A stretch of DNA of 64,000 nucleotides from Gnetum montanum (lineage: Eukaryota > Streptophyta > Gnetopsida > Gnetales > Gnetaceae), in NCBI GenBank assembly GCA_015680685.1, contig MNCI01000651.1, forward strand, positions 876,030-940,029, in the 5' to 3' direction. This document shows positions 22,892-34,018 of the stretch, one piece after another (position 1 is the first letter of the stretch; every line of letters begins with the position of its first letter). The notes under the pieces are model-generated. The model was not told the DNA's origin. It saw nothing but the letters and a program-made list of their open reading frames with translations, and did no database searches. The position numbers and the translations under genes were made by a program.

Positions 22892-25800
22892 ATGGCACCT
22901 AAAGGCGAATGTAAGCACCGAGGGCTTGCTAAAGTGGACGAAGTCAAGGACACTTTGGGGTGCTTGACTCAGGCACACGTTGAAGTGTAGAAGGAAACTC
23001 CATCTACTCGGTAAGTTGTTATGCTACCTTTGTTGTTCAAACTTCTGCAATCGTTATTGTTGAAATCCACGTCCTTTGCCATTCGTTTTGGTCACCGTTT
23101 TGGCTGCTACATTACCGCTGTTGCTGGTTCCCACAACGACTATACGAACATTATGCTATAGCTGCATGATGTATTGCCTTGGTCGCCACTACTACGATTT
23201 CCTTATCACAGGGGTTTGGGCAAGTCTGGACAGCTTAGCGCATGGCTAGCATAGCACGCTACTCTCGAGAGGGTTTGGTCATTTCCACGATTTGACAAAT
23301 GTGACATGTGTTTAATGTAGTATAGCGTGAATTATTTTGTACAGCTGAAGTATGGTTGGGACAGTTGTAGCACAGTGAACTCTTACTTGTCTGCATTATG
23401 TGATGTTTTTATTGTGGTATGCCAGTACGTTGTAAGATATTTTGGGTTTGTTGCATTGTTATGCTACTGAATCTGCAATACCGCTATGTTGCTGAATTTG
23501 TTTTTTGTTAAGTTTGTCATGGTTGCCATACTTGTTATAGTAATGTGTTGATTCCATCGTTGTATTGTTGCATGTCTTCTTGTTCCTATTCATTTGCTAC
23601 ATTACATGTCATCTAAGTGTTGTTGCATTGTGTACTATTTGATGACCATGCTATGCTGCTAGGCTTGCTTTGTTATTGTTTGTTTGCATATTATTTTTTT
23701 AAAAATTTTTGTAACTGCGAGATCATGCTACGCTACATGCAATGAAAATGTAATGCTTCGCTATACATAATCAGAGGTTTATGCTACGCTATGTGTAAAA
23801 TTTTCTCATACATAGTGCTAACGTGTGGTTCTTCGTTATGTAGGGTCATGCTAAAGCCCATCTTGATTGTCTTGGAGATTGTGGGAGTCCTGTGCTGCCT
23901 TAGCGCACCAGTGGCTAATATCCCTCCTCCCCATGCATGTGTGGAGTAGCAGGCGGTCTGGTTCCGAGAGGGCACACATGACTTCCTATAGTTCCTCCTC
24001 TAGCACTTTAGTGTGATAGTTTGGTCACACTTGTCAGTGGAGATAGCAGCTGCAATCACAGAAACCCTATTACCTAGGGAAAATCAGGGTATTTTGAAAT
24101 TTTTGACTGATGGGTCAATCAGGGGTGGGCAGGTAGAAGGTTCCAACTAGTGTCCAAAAAGCCTAAGATTCTTAAGTTGGATTTCTAAAATGGCTAAGTA
24201 TAAGTGCTATCACTTATACAACACATTGTTTGTTGCCTGTAACATGGGTGCCTACTTTCAGAACGCACCTGGAACCGTTTACTACATCGGTAGGTGAGTT
24301 CTACGAAGGTATTTTGTCATTGTGTAATTGATGCTACGCTAGACATAGGTATTAACAGTTTATATGTGCATTTTTTGTGTGTTTCCAGGTTTTTTATTGA
24401 CAAGAGTGTCTCCATGGTGACATAGACGCCTTGGCGTTGGCACAGATGGCCTTGTGGGAGTTTTCCTCCACTGGGAATGTGCGCGCCAACGTAATAGGCC
24501 AATTTGGGGGTGATTTTAGAACCTATCCAACCTAGTATTCCCAATTTTATGGGAAGTGTAAAGACGTTGGTTGGTTGGATAGGGAATGGACATCCTTCAG
24601 GCCACTCTCACCGTTGAAGACGTGTTGGTGGATCTCCCACCATTTCCCATGTTGTTTAAACCTGGTACGCTAAAGTGTGAATTCATTGTTAAATGTTTAA
24701 GTGATGTTTTCCTTTTGCTAACCCTCTTTTTTTTTGTTTTTTCTTTTTTGCGAATCGTTTTAGTGGTGAAGAAATCCCAGGAGGTGACTGTGATTGCCTC
24801 TGGGTGCAAGGAAATCAACCTTTTTTTTAAGTACGGGGAGGTGGAAGAGACCCAATGTTGGCTCTGCAATGTGGCCTCAACCACGCTGGTCCATAACCTT
24901 CAAGAGGCTAGGCTTATGGACTTATTTTTGGCTGTTAACCTGAGCATCTAGTCTGCTGAGATGCTTTCCCTAGCTGACTCCTTCTCCAAAAAGGTAGACT
25001 ACTTCCGCACACTTGTTTACAGTGTGCGTGTGGTGTTTGATGTCAACGATTAATTGTTTGTGGATATTTTCAACGTCCCATCTGATGGTCTCCCCATGGG
25101 AGAAAAATCCAAGAAAGATGCACACAATCAGGAAGACATCGAGGAGTGGCTAGGGGTTGCAAAGGACCAAAACGGGATTTATATTGAGAAAGTTAGGCTA
25201 TGGATGGCCAAAATGGTTTACCCTATCTTCTGTGCCCATGCCTTCCCCAAGATACTATCCCAAGGAAAAATCATTGGGATTGAGCAAGCTTAGATAATGA
25301 GGGATGTCATGGAAGAAGGGACCCATTACAATTGGGCCAGGCACCTTTACAGAGGCATGCACATTGAAATGGTCAAGCTTCGCGAGAAGCTTGAATCCCA
25401 TTTCAACATGACCATGCCTTCTTCATAACCTACCTACAACATTTTGCGGAATTCATGGTAGTCCTCAAGAATGGGATTTGGGTACTACAAGATCGTAGCC
25501 AGATTTCCAAACCATGGATCTGCCAAGTCTTTCATACCACCCGACCTCAGGATCCCCTAGAAGCTATTGGGGAATCATTCTCGATGACGACTAGGGATCG
25601 GGTGGCAGACAACTTTCGAACCAAGGACAGCGTGGGAGAGGCATCCCCCATTACCACCAGTAGTATGAAAAGGGGGGAACACCTCATTGCAGAGATGGTA
25701 ATGACTAAGTTGTAATGTGAGAGGTCCCATCCTACCAACGAGACCCTTCGTACTAACGAAGAGAGAGGGAAGAAGCTGCAATTCAAACTTCGTAGAGTGC

Positions 25801-27652
25801 AGCCTCCAATTGGTAAGTTTTTTTTTATTTGTTGTTTTTCGGCTAACATTTGCTACACTGTGTTATGCTAAGTAGTGTTGCACAGCGTAGCATCTGCTTC
25901 AGGTTGGTATAATTTAGTTACTGCAACTATGCTTTATCAGTAGAGGAAGAAGAAAAAGAAGAGGGAGAAGAGGTGGTGGCCCCTACAACAAGGGCAACTG
26001 GTGAGAACAAAGAGGTTTCATCTATAGAGGAGAGGGACCTTACCAATGAAGAAGGGGCCCCTGCTATAGAAGAAAGGGCCTCAGCTGGTGAGGAGGAGCT
26101 CTCCGTCGATGAAGAGAAGACCCTTGCCGATGAAGAAAGAGGCCCAGCTAATGACGAAGAGGCTCTTAGCAACTAGGACAAGGCCCTTGCTAATGACCCT
26201 TTTGTAGAGAGTAGCTCAGTGCCGAAGGGGCACATGATCATTGAGGGCGATGCTACATTATTGGGTTAGCTGGAAGGAGAGTGGATCCAATTGGATGCTG
26301 GTGAGTTTGACCACATATTTGATAGTGTGCCGATGGGCGACCCCCCAGTATCACCCCTAAGGATTTTTTGGGTAGGAGCTTTACACTATCATTTACACTA
26401 TTCATCATCTCTATTATGGTTCTCTCTACTTTAGCTAACACATTTTACTGTGCAGCTGATACCACCATTGATACCACCGGCCCATCCTCGATTTTCTTGT
26501 GACCATGGATTGAGACCCTTGATAAATTTACTTTCATGGAAGGGGTGGTCGATGACATGATCAACCATCTGAGGTGGGTCGACTCGGAAGTGGGTAAGTT
26601 AAAGTGCTACACTAAACTCTAAATTTTTATTGCATTCACCATGTCACTATGACTAATGCATTTTTTATGTGTGGTTTGCAGCCTCTCATCTCAAGTGGGA
26701 CCCTAGGCGAGCGGTTGAGGTCGACGCTGTGCTTGATTTCCACCAGAGGTAACCAAAGTACCTCGTCGTGTATATGACAAGGCAAGCCAATGTGCCTTGT
26801 ACTTGGCACACTCTTTGTGGGAATGTAGGTGCGTAAACGAAGACCTCTAGAAATGGGTACAAAGGCTTGAAAAGAAGAAGGCCAACCTGAACACCAAGGT
26901 GGGCGATCTCCGTTCCAAGAATGAATTCCTGTTGGCCCAAGACACAAACGATGGCAGTTGGCACATGGCTATCATTGACTATGTGAGGTACTAGATGGTT
27001 ATGCACCGCAACAATGAGGTCACTCTTGAAATAATAGAGCAGCACATGCAAATGGACCTGTTAGCCCAGAAGAATCAGGATTGGAAAGATTACAGTGCTA
27101 AGGTTTATGAGTGGGGGCAAGCACAAAAAAATCATAAGCATATGTATAAGCTAGAACCTGCCACCTACCATAACCAATATAGGGATGCCTCAATCAAGTT
27201 ACATACTCATGAGGTATTCCTCGATATTATTGGTGCTTCTGGGGCTTATGACAGATTCATGCAACAAGTGACAGTGAGTGAATCTTTCAAAAGGGAAGTG
27301 ACCTTTCCTACGTGTGAGACCACCACTGCCACCTTTTCTCCAGGACCCCCAATATGAACTTCCATAGAGAAGGAGAAATTTGCTACAAGCACTGATCTAG
27401 GTGACAGGAATTGGGCTGATATCATGAAAGAGGGGATTTTGCAATGCCTGATAGCAGGCTTGGATCAGATACCCTCCAAAACAGACGCGGGGCCATCTCG
27501 GGTCAGTTATTTTTTGGCGTAGCAATAATTTATTTTGTTGGAGTCTTTATTGTGACTTTAGCTAACTAGTTCATTTTTTTATGGTGTAGGATCCAGGTGA
27601 AAACATAGGGCCTAATGAAGTAGGGAATGATGGAGTAGGCAAAGGGTCATAA
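22892..27652 (+). pseudogene. Antisense multi-exon gene inside element C
   Basis: The start M-A-P-K-G-E is in good context (GCAATGGC). I trace eight exons: 22892-23010, about 23845-24290, about 24390-24685, 24764-25812, 25941-26360, 26456-26593, 26682-27501, 27590-27652. Donors GTAAGT occur at 23011, 25813 and 26594, with GTGAGT or GTAGG elsewhere; acceptors end in AG after pyrimidine or T-rich tracts. Joins at introns 1, 4, 6 and 7 preserve frame. The product would be some 750-850 residues: unrecognised globular part, acidic Glu-rich block (exon 5), coiled coil (exon 7), short G-rich tail. Stops and a few frameshifts show decay. No family recognised. The structure resembles a cellular-type spliced gene, read opposite to the retrotransposon. 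Confidence 0.7.
25941..26176 (+). repeat. Acidic repeat block in exon 5 of the antisense gene
   Basis: Degenerate units of about 7-8 codons centre on (N/D)-E-E-(G/K/R) followed by an alanine-containing spacer (for example E-E-G-A-P-A-I-E-E-R and D-E-E-K-T-L-A-D-E-E-R). The open frame runs through the block from the acceptor at 25940. Confidence 0.65.
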
Positions 27653-27719
27653 CATAGCAGCTGACCATTTTATTTGATTTCAAAGAATATTACAAACATT
27701 ATTAATTTGTGAAAGAAAA

Positions 27720-27725
27720 AATAAA
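27720..27725 (+). terminator. Poly(A) signal of the antisense gene
   Basis: AATAAA lies 68 bases after the TAA at 27650, in an A/T-rich stretch, consistent with 3' end formation for the antisense transcript. Confidence 0.5.
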
Positions 27726-27827
27726 ATACAAAGAGATTTATTTTTCTTATGTGTTATGTGTTGTATTTATTTTTATTTTATTTTATTCTCTTTTCATTTA
27801 TGAATTGAATTCATTAGGAGCGCCTTG

Positions 27828-27995
27828 TTTTAGTTTTAGGCCATTTTGGGCCATAATGATAGTTTAAGGCCATTTCAGGCTGTCGCTAGTTTTAGGCCAT
27901 TTCGGGCCGTTAGTAGTTTTAAGTCATTTTGGGCTTTTGGATGATGGTAAGGGAAAATTTTTCCAGTTTTAGGCCTTAGAGGGCCATGGTGTGAT
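27828..27995. repeat. Repeat linker between protease and the antisense gene (element C)
   Basis: Four to five units of about 35 bp with core AGTTTTAGGCCATTT(T/C)GGGCC. The equivalent in E is 8704-8985, which has more units. Confidence 0.8.
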
Positions 27996-28129
27996 GTAAA
28001 CAGTGGATGTGTGAATAGTTTAAAGAATGAGCTAGACACTTAGCATAAATAAGCGAATGTGAAGCAAACACGGAATAAATGTATAATGAGGGTTAATTGG
28101 GTAAGGAGCAGTGGAGTTGTTATGCTACA

Positions 28130-29100
28130 CGAGTGACGATCATCCTCACAAATTCTTTCTAACCCATCATGGGCTTGGTCATGCGTAAGGCTAAGAGGCT
28201 TTGTTGCGGTATTCTTCTATGTCATTATCTACTGCTTGAAAAGGCAATTCAGCCCATGCAGTTTCATTTTCTGAGCCGGTGTCTTGGGCTAGCTCTTTTG
28301 TCAAGCAATTGGCTTCGATGGAGATAGGTGTTTCATTCTTAGAGGTTATGACCTCTGAACCTTACTCCATATCGATGTTATTTATTTCCTGGGTTGCCAC
28401 TTCGTCACCGTGGATCATCACCTCCCTGCCTGCATAGGGTAGATGGATTTCTTGATGTATGGGTGAAGAGAAGACCCTGAGTTGGGCTAACCACAACCTC
28501 CCCAAGATCAGGTTAAACCCAGGCATCTCTTCTACCATGATGAATATTGCAATTGTGGGGAATTGCATGAAATCAATGTGGATGGTACCTTTCACCACCA
28601 CCCACACTTCGTTGAATGACTTTATACATGATGTTGCCATGGGTTTGATTTGGTCCACCAAACCCAGTTTGTCCACTATGGGAAACAAGATGACGTTTAT
28701 AGCAGCTCTATCATCAATGTGTACTCTTTAGATCTTGTGTTGGCTGACCCGAATTGTGATGAATAGGGACGTTGTCATCACCTAACCCTTTTCAAGGTCT
28801 TCCTTAATGGACTCGTCAATGAATGTCAGCTGAGTGTAGAAGGAAGCATGACCGCATGGATTGCTTTCTCCTCTACCAACATGTTTTTGTCCACTAGTAT
28901 GAATGTTAACATGTGAACCAAAGCCTCGCGGTGGGTAGTGGAAGTCATTACCAGGTCATACAGGCTCAAGGTTATGTTCTTTTGTTTTAGAGCATGTTTA
29001 ACCTGAGTAAGAGTGTTTAGGAGGTCCTGCCCACCTTCCTGTTGTTCACCACCCTTTTCTTTCTCCATTTCTCCTAGAAGATGAATTTTCAAGAAGGAGA
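28130..29100 (-). pseudogene. Protease region (element C)
   Basis: Upstream helical part at 29092-28826 (A-L-K-Q-K-N-I-T-L-S-L-Y-D-L as in E). Protease fold at 28735-28362 with active-site region H-I-D-D-R-A-A and F-N-L-I-L-G-R-L-W-L. As in E, arginine (AGA) replaces the glycine of the D-x-G motif. After 28362 the frame passes one stop and goes on to about 28130, where it ends near V-R-K-N-L, in the same place as E. Confidence 0.8.
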
Positions 29101-29526
29101 AATTTCGGGATTGGGGCTAGACCCTTTTAGGTAGGGTGATGATGATCATGCATGCGTAGTGGCATTAACTTTTGGTGATGATGGGGGTGTAGGTACAAAG
29201 GATGAAGGGGTAGGCTTGGAAGGACCTGGGGCAATACATTCCTTGGTCATTTCATCCATTAGACATTCTTATCGATTCCTTGAATGAGAAGGCTATGATG
29301 CCATCTTATGTTGGTTTTTTGGGATGGGGGTAGTTGAGTGTTTTGGCCCCCTAATGATGAATGGTGTTTCTAGCGTTAGTGTGGGCGATGCTGTGGTTCT
29401 AAATACGAAGGGTGCAGGGGCAGATGTCTGAGGAGGAACCTTAAGGAAAAATGGTTTCTGCGGTTTCTTTCTTGCCATTGTTGGTGTCGCTACACTATGT
29501 TGAGGTATATGAACCACAAACGGCTG

Positions 29527-31470
29527 CTATGCAAGTTCTAGATTACCATTTATGCCAATCGTGTTGATAATGTACCTTGCATCGTTAGCGTTGAGGGGGT
29601 CCTTGTAAACATGTATGGATTGATTTTTAGGGTGGACGGGGTTGCTTTTGTCCAACACCAACTTTTCTTGATCAATCATCTGTTGAATGTCATCTTTTAA
29701 GACTAGACAATAATCCATGTCATGACCACAAAGTTGGTGGTAGTCACAAAGTTGCTCTAGCCTAAAGTTCTTAGGAACTAGAGGCTCATTGGGCATAGCC
29801 AAAGAGGGGTTCCTAAGGAGTTCGCAATACCACTGATACCATTTGGTTGCCTCCTCTGACATCTACTTATGTTGAATGTACACATCCCCTAACAATTGCT
29901 TCAGAAGTTCTGAATGCTTGACAGGTAGAGTGTACTTGGAGCAATATTTTCACTCGAAGTTGGGTTTAGTCGAGGTGGGTACCTCTAATATCGACGTGGA
30001 GGATTGGGTGGCATTACTTGGGCATACCTCTAGTTGGTGTTGTGGTTGCTTTCTTGTTATTGTTGTTGTTGGGCTTGACCTTGTTTTCCATGGCAACCAT
30101 CGTGGCTATTGCGGCTTTGCCCTTCTCTTTGCCCTTTTTAGTGTATGCATTTTTATACGCAACATAGCCTGGGTCCTTACTAGCTTCAGCTGCATCTTGG
30201 ATGCTCTTAGTCTGGGAAAAAGCTTGACTGAGAGAGCGTGGGGCCAGGTAGTACAACTTGGATTTGATGAAATCATTCACCAGCCCCTTGAAGATGGCCA
30301 ACAAATGGTCCTCCACAATAGGCTCACGAATCTCATTCAAGGTGGTACTCCACCATTGTATAAACTGTTGCACTGACTCCAGTGGGCCTTACTTAACACC
30401 CATTAGCTGATCCAGCATGACTTCAGGCTTCAAGTTATACTTGAAGTAGGTCATGAACTAGGTCAGTAGCTCCTCCAGTGTTGAGATGGAGGTGCATGGG
30501 AGTGCACGATACCAGTCTAAAGCTTTGCCTATCAGAGACATAACAAAGACGTGAATAATGATGTGCGGCCATTGTTGTAGCAACAAAGATTCAAATCTAA
30601 ATGTGACTAAATGCGTGTTAGGGTCACCCTCCCATTATATTTTATGAATTGGGGGAGTGGCATCCCAGGGGGTAATGTAAGCATAGGAACCGCCAGGCTA
30701 ATGGGGTCATCATGGTAGAAATCCATGACCTACACTGTGTTAGAACTAGCATCTTTGAGGCATTTAAGCTCTTTAGTAAGGGTCTGGATAAGTTAAAACG
30801 CTTGATCCAGACCTAGAGATGACATAGATGATTGTGGGGTTATGGAGGCAACCATCGTTTGTGACATAGTAAGGGTAGTAGCCTAGCTTATAGGGGGGCT
30901 ATTGGGGCTACCTTAGCAAAGGGTGTTACTTGTGAGGTCCACCACCTAGTGGGTGGTGCTGCTGGAGTGGTGGCCACTGGTGGTGCTATAGGGTTAGTCA
31001 TTTGCATGACCGATGGAATGGGCCATAGTCTCGTGCTTGGTTGTGACACATACAGGACTTGGTATGCTTGGTGATAAGGATAATGTGACATCTAGTGGTG
31101 CTACGAAGTGGGGAGCGATGTGGCTGGGGTTCACCATGTGATTGGGGCTGGACCTACCGCTGATGATGGAATAGATGCAGACTATGAAATAGGAGTGGAG
31201 GCTCTAGGTAGCTGTGAAGTAGACATAGTGTGTACATAGGGCATCGTAGGTGTGATCGACGATTGGTATGAGGACAAGACAGAATGAGGAGGGAGAGTTC
31301 CTGGGTATGAAACTGAGGGAGGCTCCTGGTGATACGCTGAGGGTGTGGGATGGCTACCCGTGGCTGATGAAAGCATAAATTGAGGCAGATTTGTGGTGAT
31401 CACAAAGGGAGCCATCACAAAAAGGGGGTTTGACCTGAAGGCCATGGCAGGAGGGATGGTCATAGGGTAA
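29527..31470 (-). pseudogene. gag (element C)
   Basis: A Pro/Ser/Thr-rich N-terminal region (31463-30890) precedes the capsid-type domain (about 30560-30014: A-L-D-W-Y-R-A-L-P, F-K-Y-N-L-K). Next come a Lys/Asn-rich basic segment, and at 29862-29527 a zinc-binding region C-D-Y-H-Q-L-C-G-H-D-M-D-Y-C. Linker with proline-rich repeats at 29517-29293. Fewer stops than in E: three open stretches exceed 90 codons. Confidence 0.8.
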
Positions 31471-32132
31471 GTTTGGCCACCCCTTCGAACTGGGAGTCTA
31501 GATCTTCCTGTTCGTCTTGAAATGCTTCATCATAATGGGATGTCATGTCCCGCTTCCTAGGCTTACCGTCTCGTAGCAATTGATTAAGGATCCACTAATA
31601 CATCTTTGTCAGGGGAATGGCAATGTCGGGGGTAGGGACAAACTCCCTCCTGTTCTGATGAAGGAACTCGAAATTACATTTTTGCTAGAGTTCTTGGTGA
31701 TCTAGGGGCAGATTTGCTTGGATCTTTGCAAAAATAAATTCGTAACGCTCTACGTCTTGTGCCAAGAACTTGAGTGATAAATGTCAAATCCTAAGGGACT
31801 GGCGTGGCACCAGCATTGGGCTAGGTGGCTACTTAGCACCGATGGTGCTTTAAGCCAAGAGAGGAGCTTCAAGGCTTGAGATGGAAATAGCAGTCATTGT
31901 CAGAATCATCTTGCATGGTAAAAAAGAAAGATCGCAAACTAGAAACATGGAAATCGATGGGCGATCAAAGTCTTTTCATCCTGTTGGGTTCCAAAGGGAC
32001 CATCGTCGTGACCAATCTGCACCACACGATGTGTAAACAACCACAAAAGTGTGTTACATTTATGCTAGTGCATGACGGGGTGCGGAGAGCATGTAGGACT
32101 ACCCATAGGACATGGAAAAGGCACCAAAAGGT
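31471..32132 (-). other. Leader of element C
   Basis: Untranslated leader between primer site and gag on the minus strand. It contains no convincing additional ORF, so the extra ORF that some Ogre elements carry before gag is not seen. Confidence 0.55.
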
Positions 32133-32153
32133 CCTCCTTCTAGTGCCAAAAAC
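32133..32153 (-). other. Primer binding site region of element C
   Basis: On the minus strand GTTTTTGGCACTAGAAGGAG directly follows the LTR end CACTATA. TTGGC(G/A)C(T)AGAAGGAGG is a primer-site type I know from Tat-lineage elements; I do not name the tRNA. GGCAC here can pair with GTGCC 20 bases downstream. Confidence 0.6.
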
Positions 32154-34013
32154 TATAGTGACCGAAAACGTCAGTGGCTGGAACACCGAGAGCTTGCTAG
32201 GCGAACAATTTAACCCCAGATCCTTGTGAGGGCCGTGCTGGGAAAAAATGGAAGCAGGGCTCCCTGAATGGTTTGGTCAATTAGACAGGGACTTAATCGG
32301 TGTATCTTAACCTTACATAAATGTTTGTTTTGAAAGTGAGGCACATGAGATAAATCGATGATCAATAAATGCGAGATGGCAAAAATAGGGAAAAATAATG
32401 ATTATAGTGAGGAAATAGCAAAACAAAATCATGTGAGAAAGTGCACCATCCCAAAGTTGCGGATTTGATTCTTTGCCTTGTTTGAAAGATGTACAATAGG
32501 TTATGCAATGTCGAAGAGACACTGCTTACATCGAGCGATATAGTCACAGTTCTTCTACTTGCTGATTTGTTTACTAAGATGTCAAGATGCTTGAATCACA
32601 AAGAGATGTTTGGAGCCAACTAGAGAACTCAAAGGTAACTAGAAAGTTAAAGAAAAATGCCAACTATGCTTTCTGAAAGCCAACTGCACGCAAAAAGCCC
32701 ACCAAGCCAATTGCTCTTGCCAATGTCAAAAAAAGCTAACCCTTTGAGTGTTATTTGCCAAGGTATTTATAGGGCCAGGAGTAGGAGAGAAATGTGATTT
32801 GGATGCCACATGTCCTAGACCCCACAAAGTGCTAACATGCCCATATCATGTAGGCATGCAAAGCTAGATGTGAACTTGGTTACACTATGACCATACCATC
32901 GGAACTACATGTGTTGAGATCTAGTGTGCTAACAACGCAAGCGAAATGGAGCCTATGCTCCAGGACTACATCTTCCCTGCTCTTATGAGTAGGATCAAGC
33001 ATAGGAACAAAGTTTTGGGAGCTAACCAGGGATGTGCAAAATGAAGTGAAATTGCTGATCTTGCTAAGGAGATGCCAAAGTGAGAAAGATTGTTATTAAC
33101 AAGTTTTGGAGTTACCTGAAGACGTCTTGATGCTTCTGTATCAGTGTTGCATTAATCACACTATCAAGCACATTGGCATAGCATAAGTGACTACTTGCTA
33201 TGCTGTGCTACGCTACGTAGCATAGCATAGTGTAGCCACTGGTCTTGGCTGAAATTTGTGTTGGAGCTGAAAAGCATTTGTCTGAGGCTTAATCATGCTA
33301 ACAACTGCAACCTTTGTCCTTCATGTTGGGAAGCCTTTGAACTCGCTGAACTTATGTTTGAAAAACCTTCACTGCTTTTGCATTGTTACTACGTTGTTCT
33401 ACACTACATAGTGTAGCACAGTGTAGCAGCTAGTGTATCCTGCTTCTTCATTCAATCTGTCATTTTCTAGCAAGAAACTTTTCTCAAGGCCTAGGGGCTA
33501 AGCGGGGCAACTGATTTTGGAGGCCAAAGTGCTATCGAGTGCAACTTTCTTGTTAGACTCACTTGGCAAGATGGGCCTTTCTGCTTTTCCTTTGCTACAC
33601 TACATAGCGTAGCACCTTGCATTGACTAAATCTTGACTTGTTTTGTAATCATTCTGTCAATTCACACTTGGACGCTTGAGCAACTATCTTTCAAGGCTTG
33701 CTATGCTGCATAGCATAGCAGACTTCCTCATTAGAAAACTTGCCAAACTATTTTGCTCATCCCAAACACTTTCGACAACTCCCAGTATAGTTTCTGGGTA
33801 GACTATCAGCTGGGTCAATTGTCCAGTTGGGCAAGCTAGAGAGTCCATCGGGCCTGTCAACTCTGGAGATAGAAAACTTGCCAGATTGGATAGTCCAACC
33901 TTAATGTCTACATTTTCCTGCTGAACTATCATGATGCTGCACTTGTGGAATTCCTTGCCTAAATTCCAAGACCCTACTGAAGCATAAGGGTCCTAAAATT
34001 TTATGGTGTTTCA
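32154..34013 (-). repeat. 5' LTR of element C (1860 bp)
   Basis: Minus-strand start TGAAACACC at 34013, end CACTATA at 32154. Same GCTACGCTA clusters as the 3' LTR (33195-33237, 33393-33430, 33593-33613, 33700-33721). Confidence 0.9.
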
Positions 34014-34018
34014 GCACC
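34014..34018. repeat. Target-site duplication of element C, right copy (GCACC)
   Basis: Pairs with GCACG at 15099-15103. Confidence 0.75.

Larger units (their letters stand above)
15104..34013 (-). mobile_element. Element C: complete Tat/Ogre-like Ty3/gypsy element with an antisense gene
   Basis: Minus-strand order: 5' LTR (34013-32154), primer site, leader, gag, protease, repeat linker, antisense gene (coding on plus), repeat linker, RT, RNase H, second RNase H, integrase, repeat linker, spacer, polypurine tract, 3' LTR (17001-15104). Total 18.9 kb. The second RNase H is typical of the Tat lineage, and the wide protease-RT gap recalls Ogre elements. Target duplications GCACG/GCACC place the insertion in the second ORF of D. 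Coding parts have stops, so it is not active, yet both LTRs and all modules are present. Confidence 0.9.

Noticed and set aside
24597-24884. Minus-strand frame of 95 codons across exons 3 and 4 of the antisense gene
   Set aside because: It overlaps an intron and the exon 4 frame on the plus strand, has no family resemblance, and is explained as a shadow of the plus-strand coding.
25547-26172. Minus-strand Ser-rich frames opposite exons 4 and 5
   Set aside because: They are reverse readings of the Glu-rich repeat; GAA/GAG runs give TTC/CTC (Phe, Ser, Leu) on the other strand.
29876-30376. Plus-strand frame of 166 codons
   Set aside because: It is the complement of the gag of C, which has capsid motifs on the minus strand.
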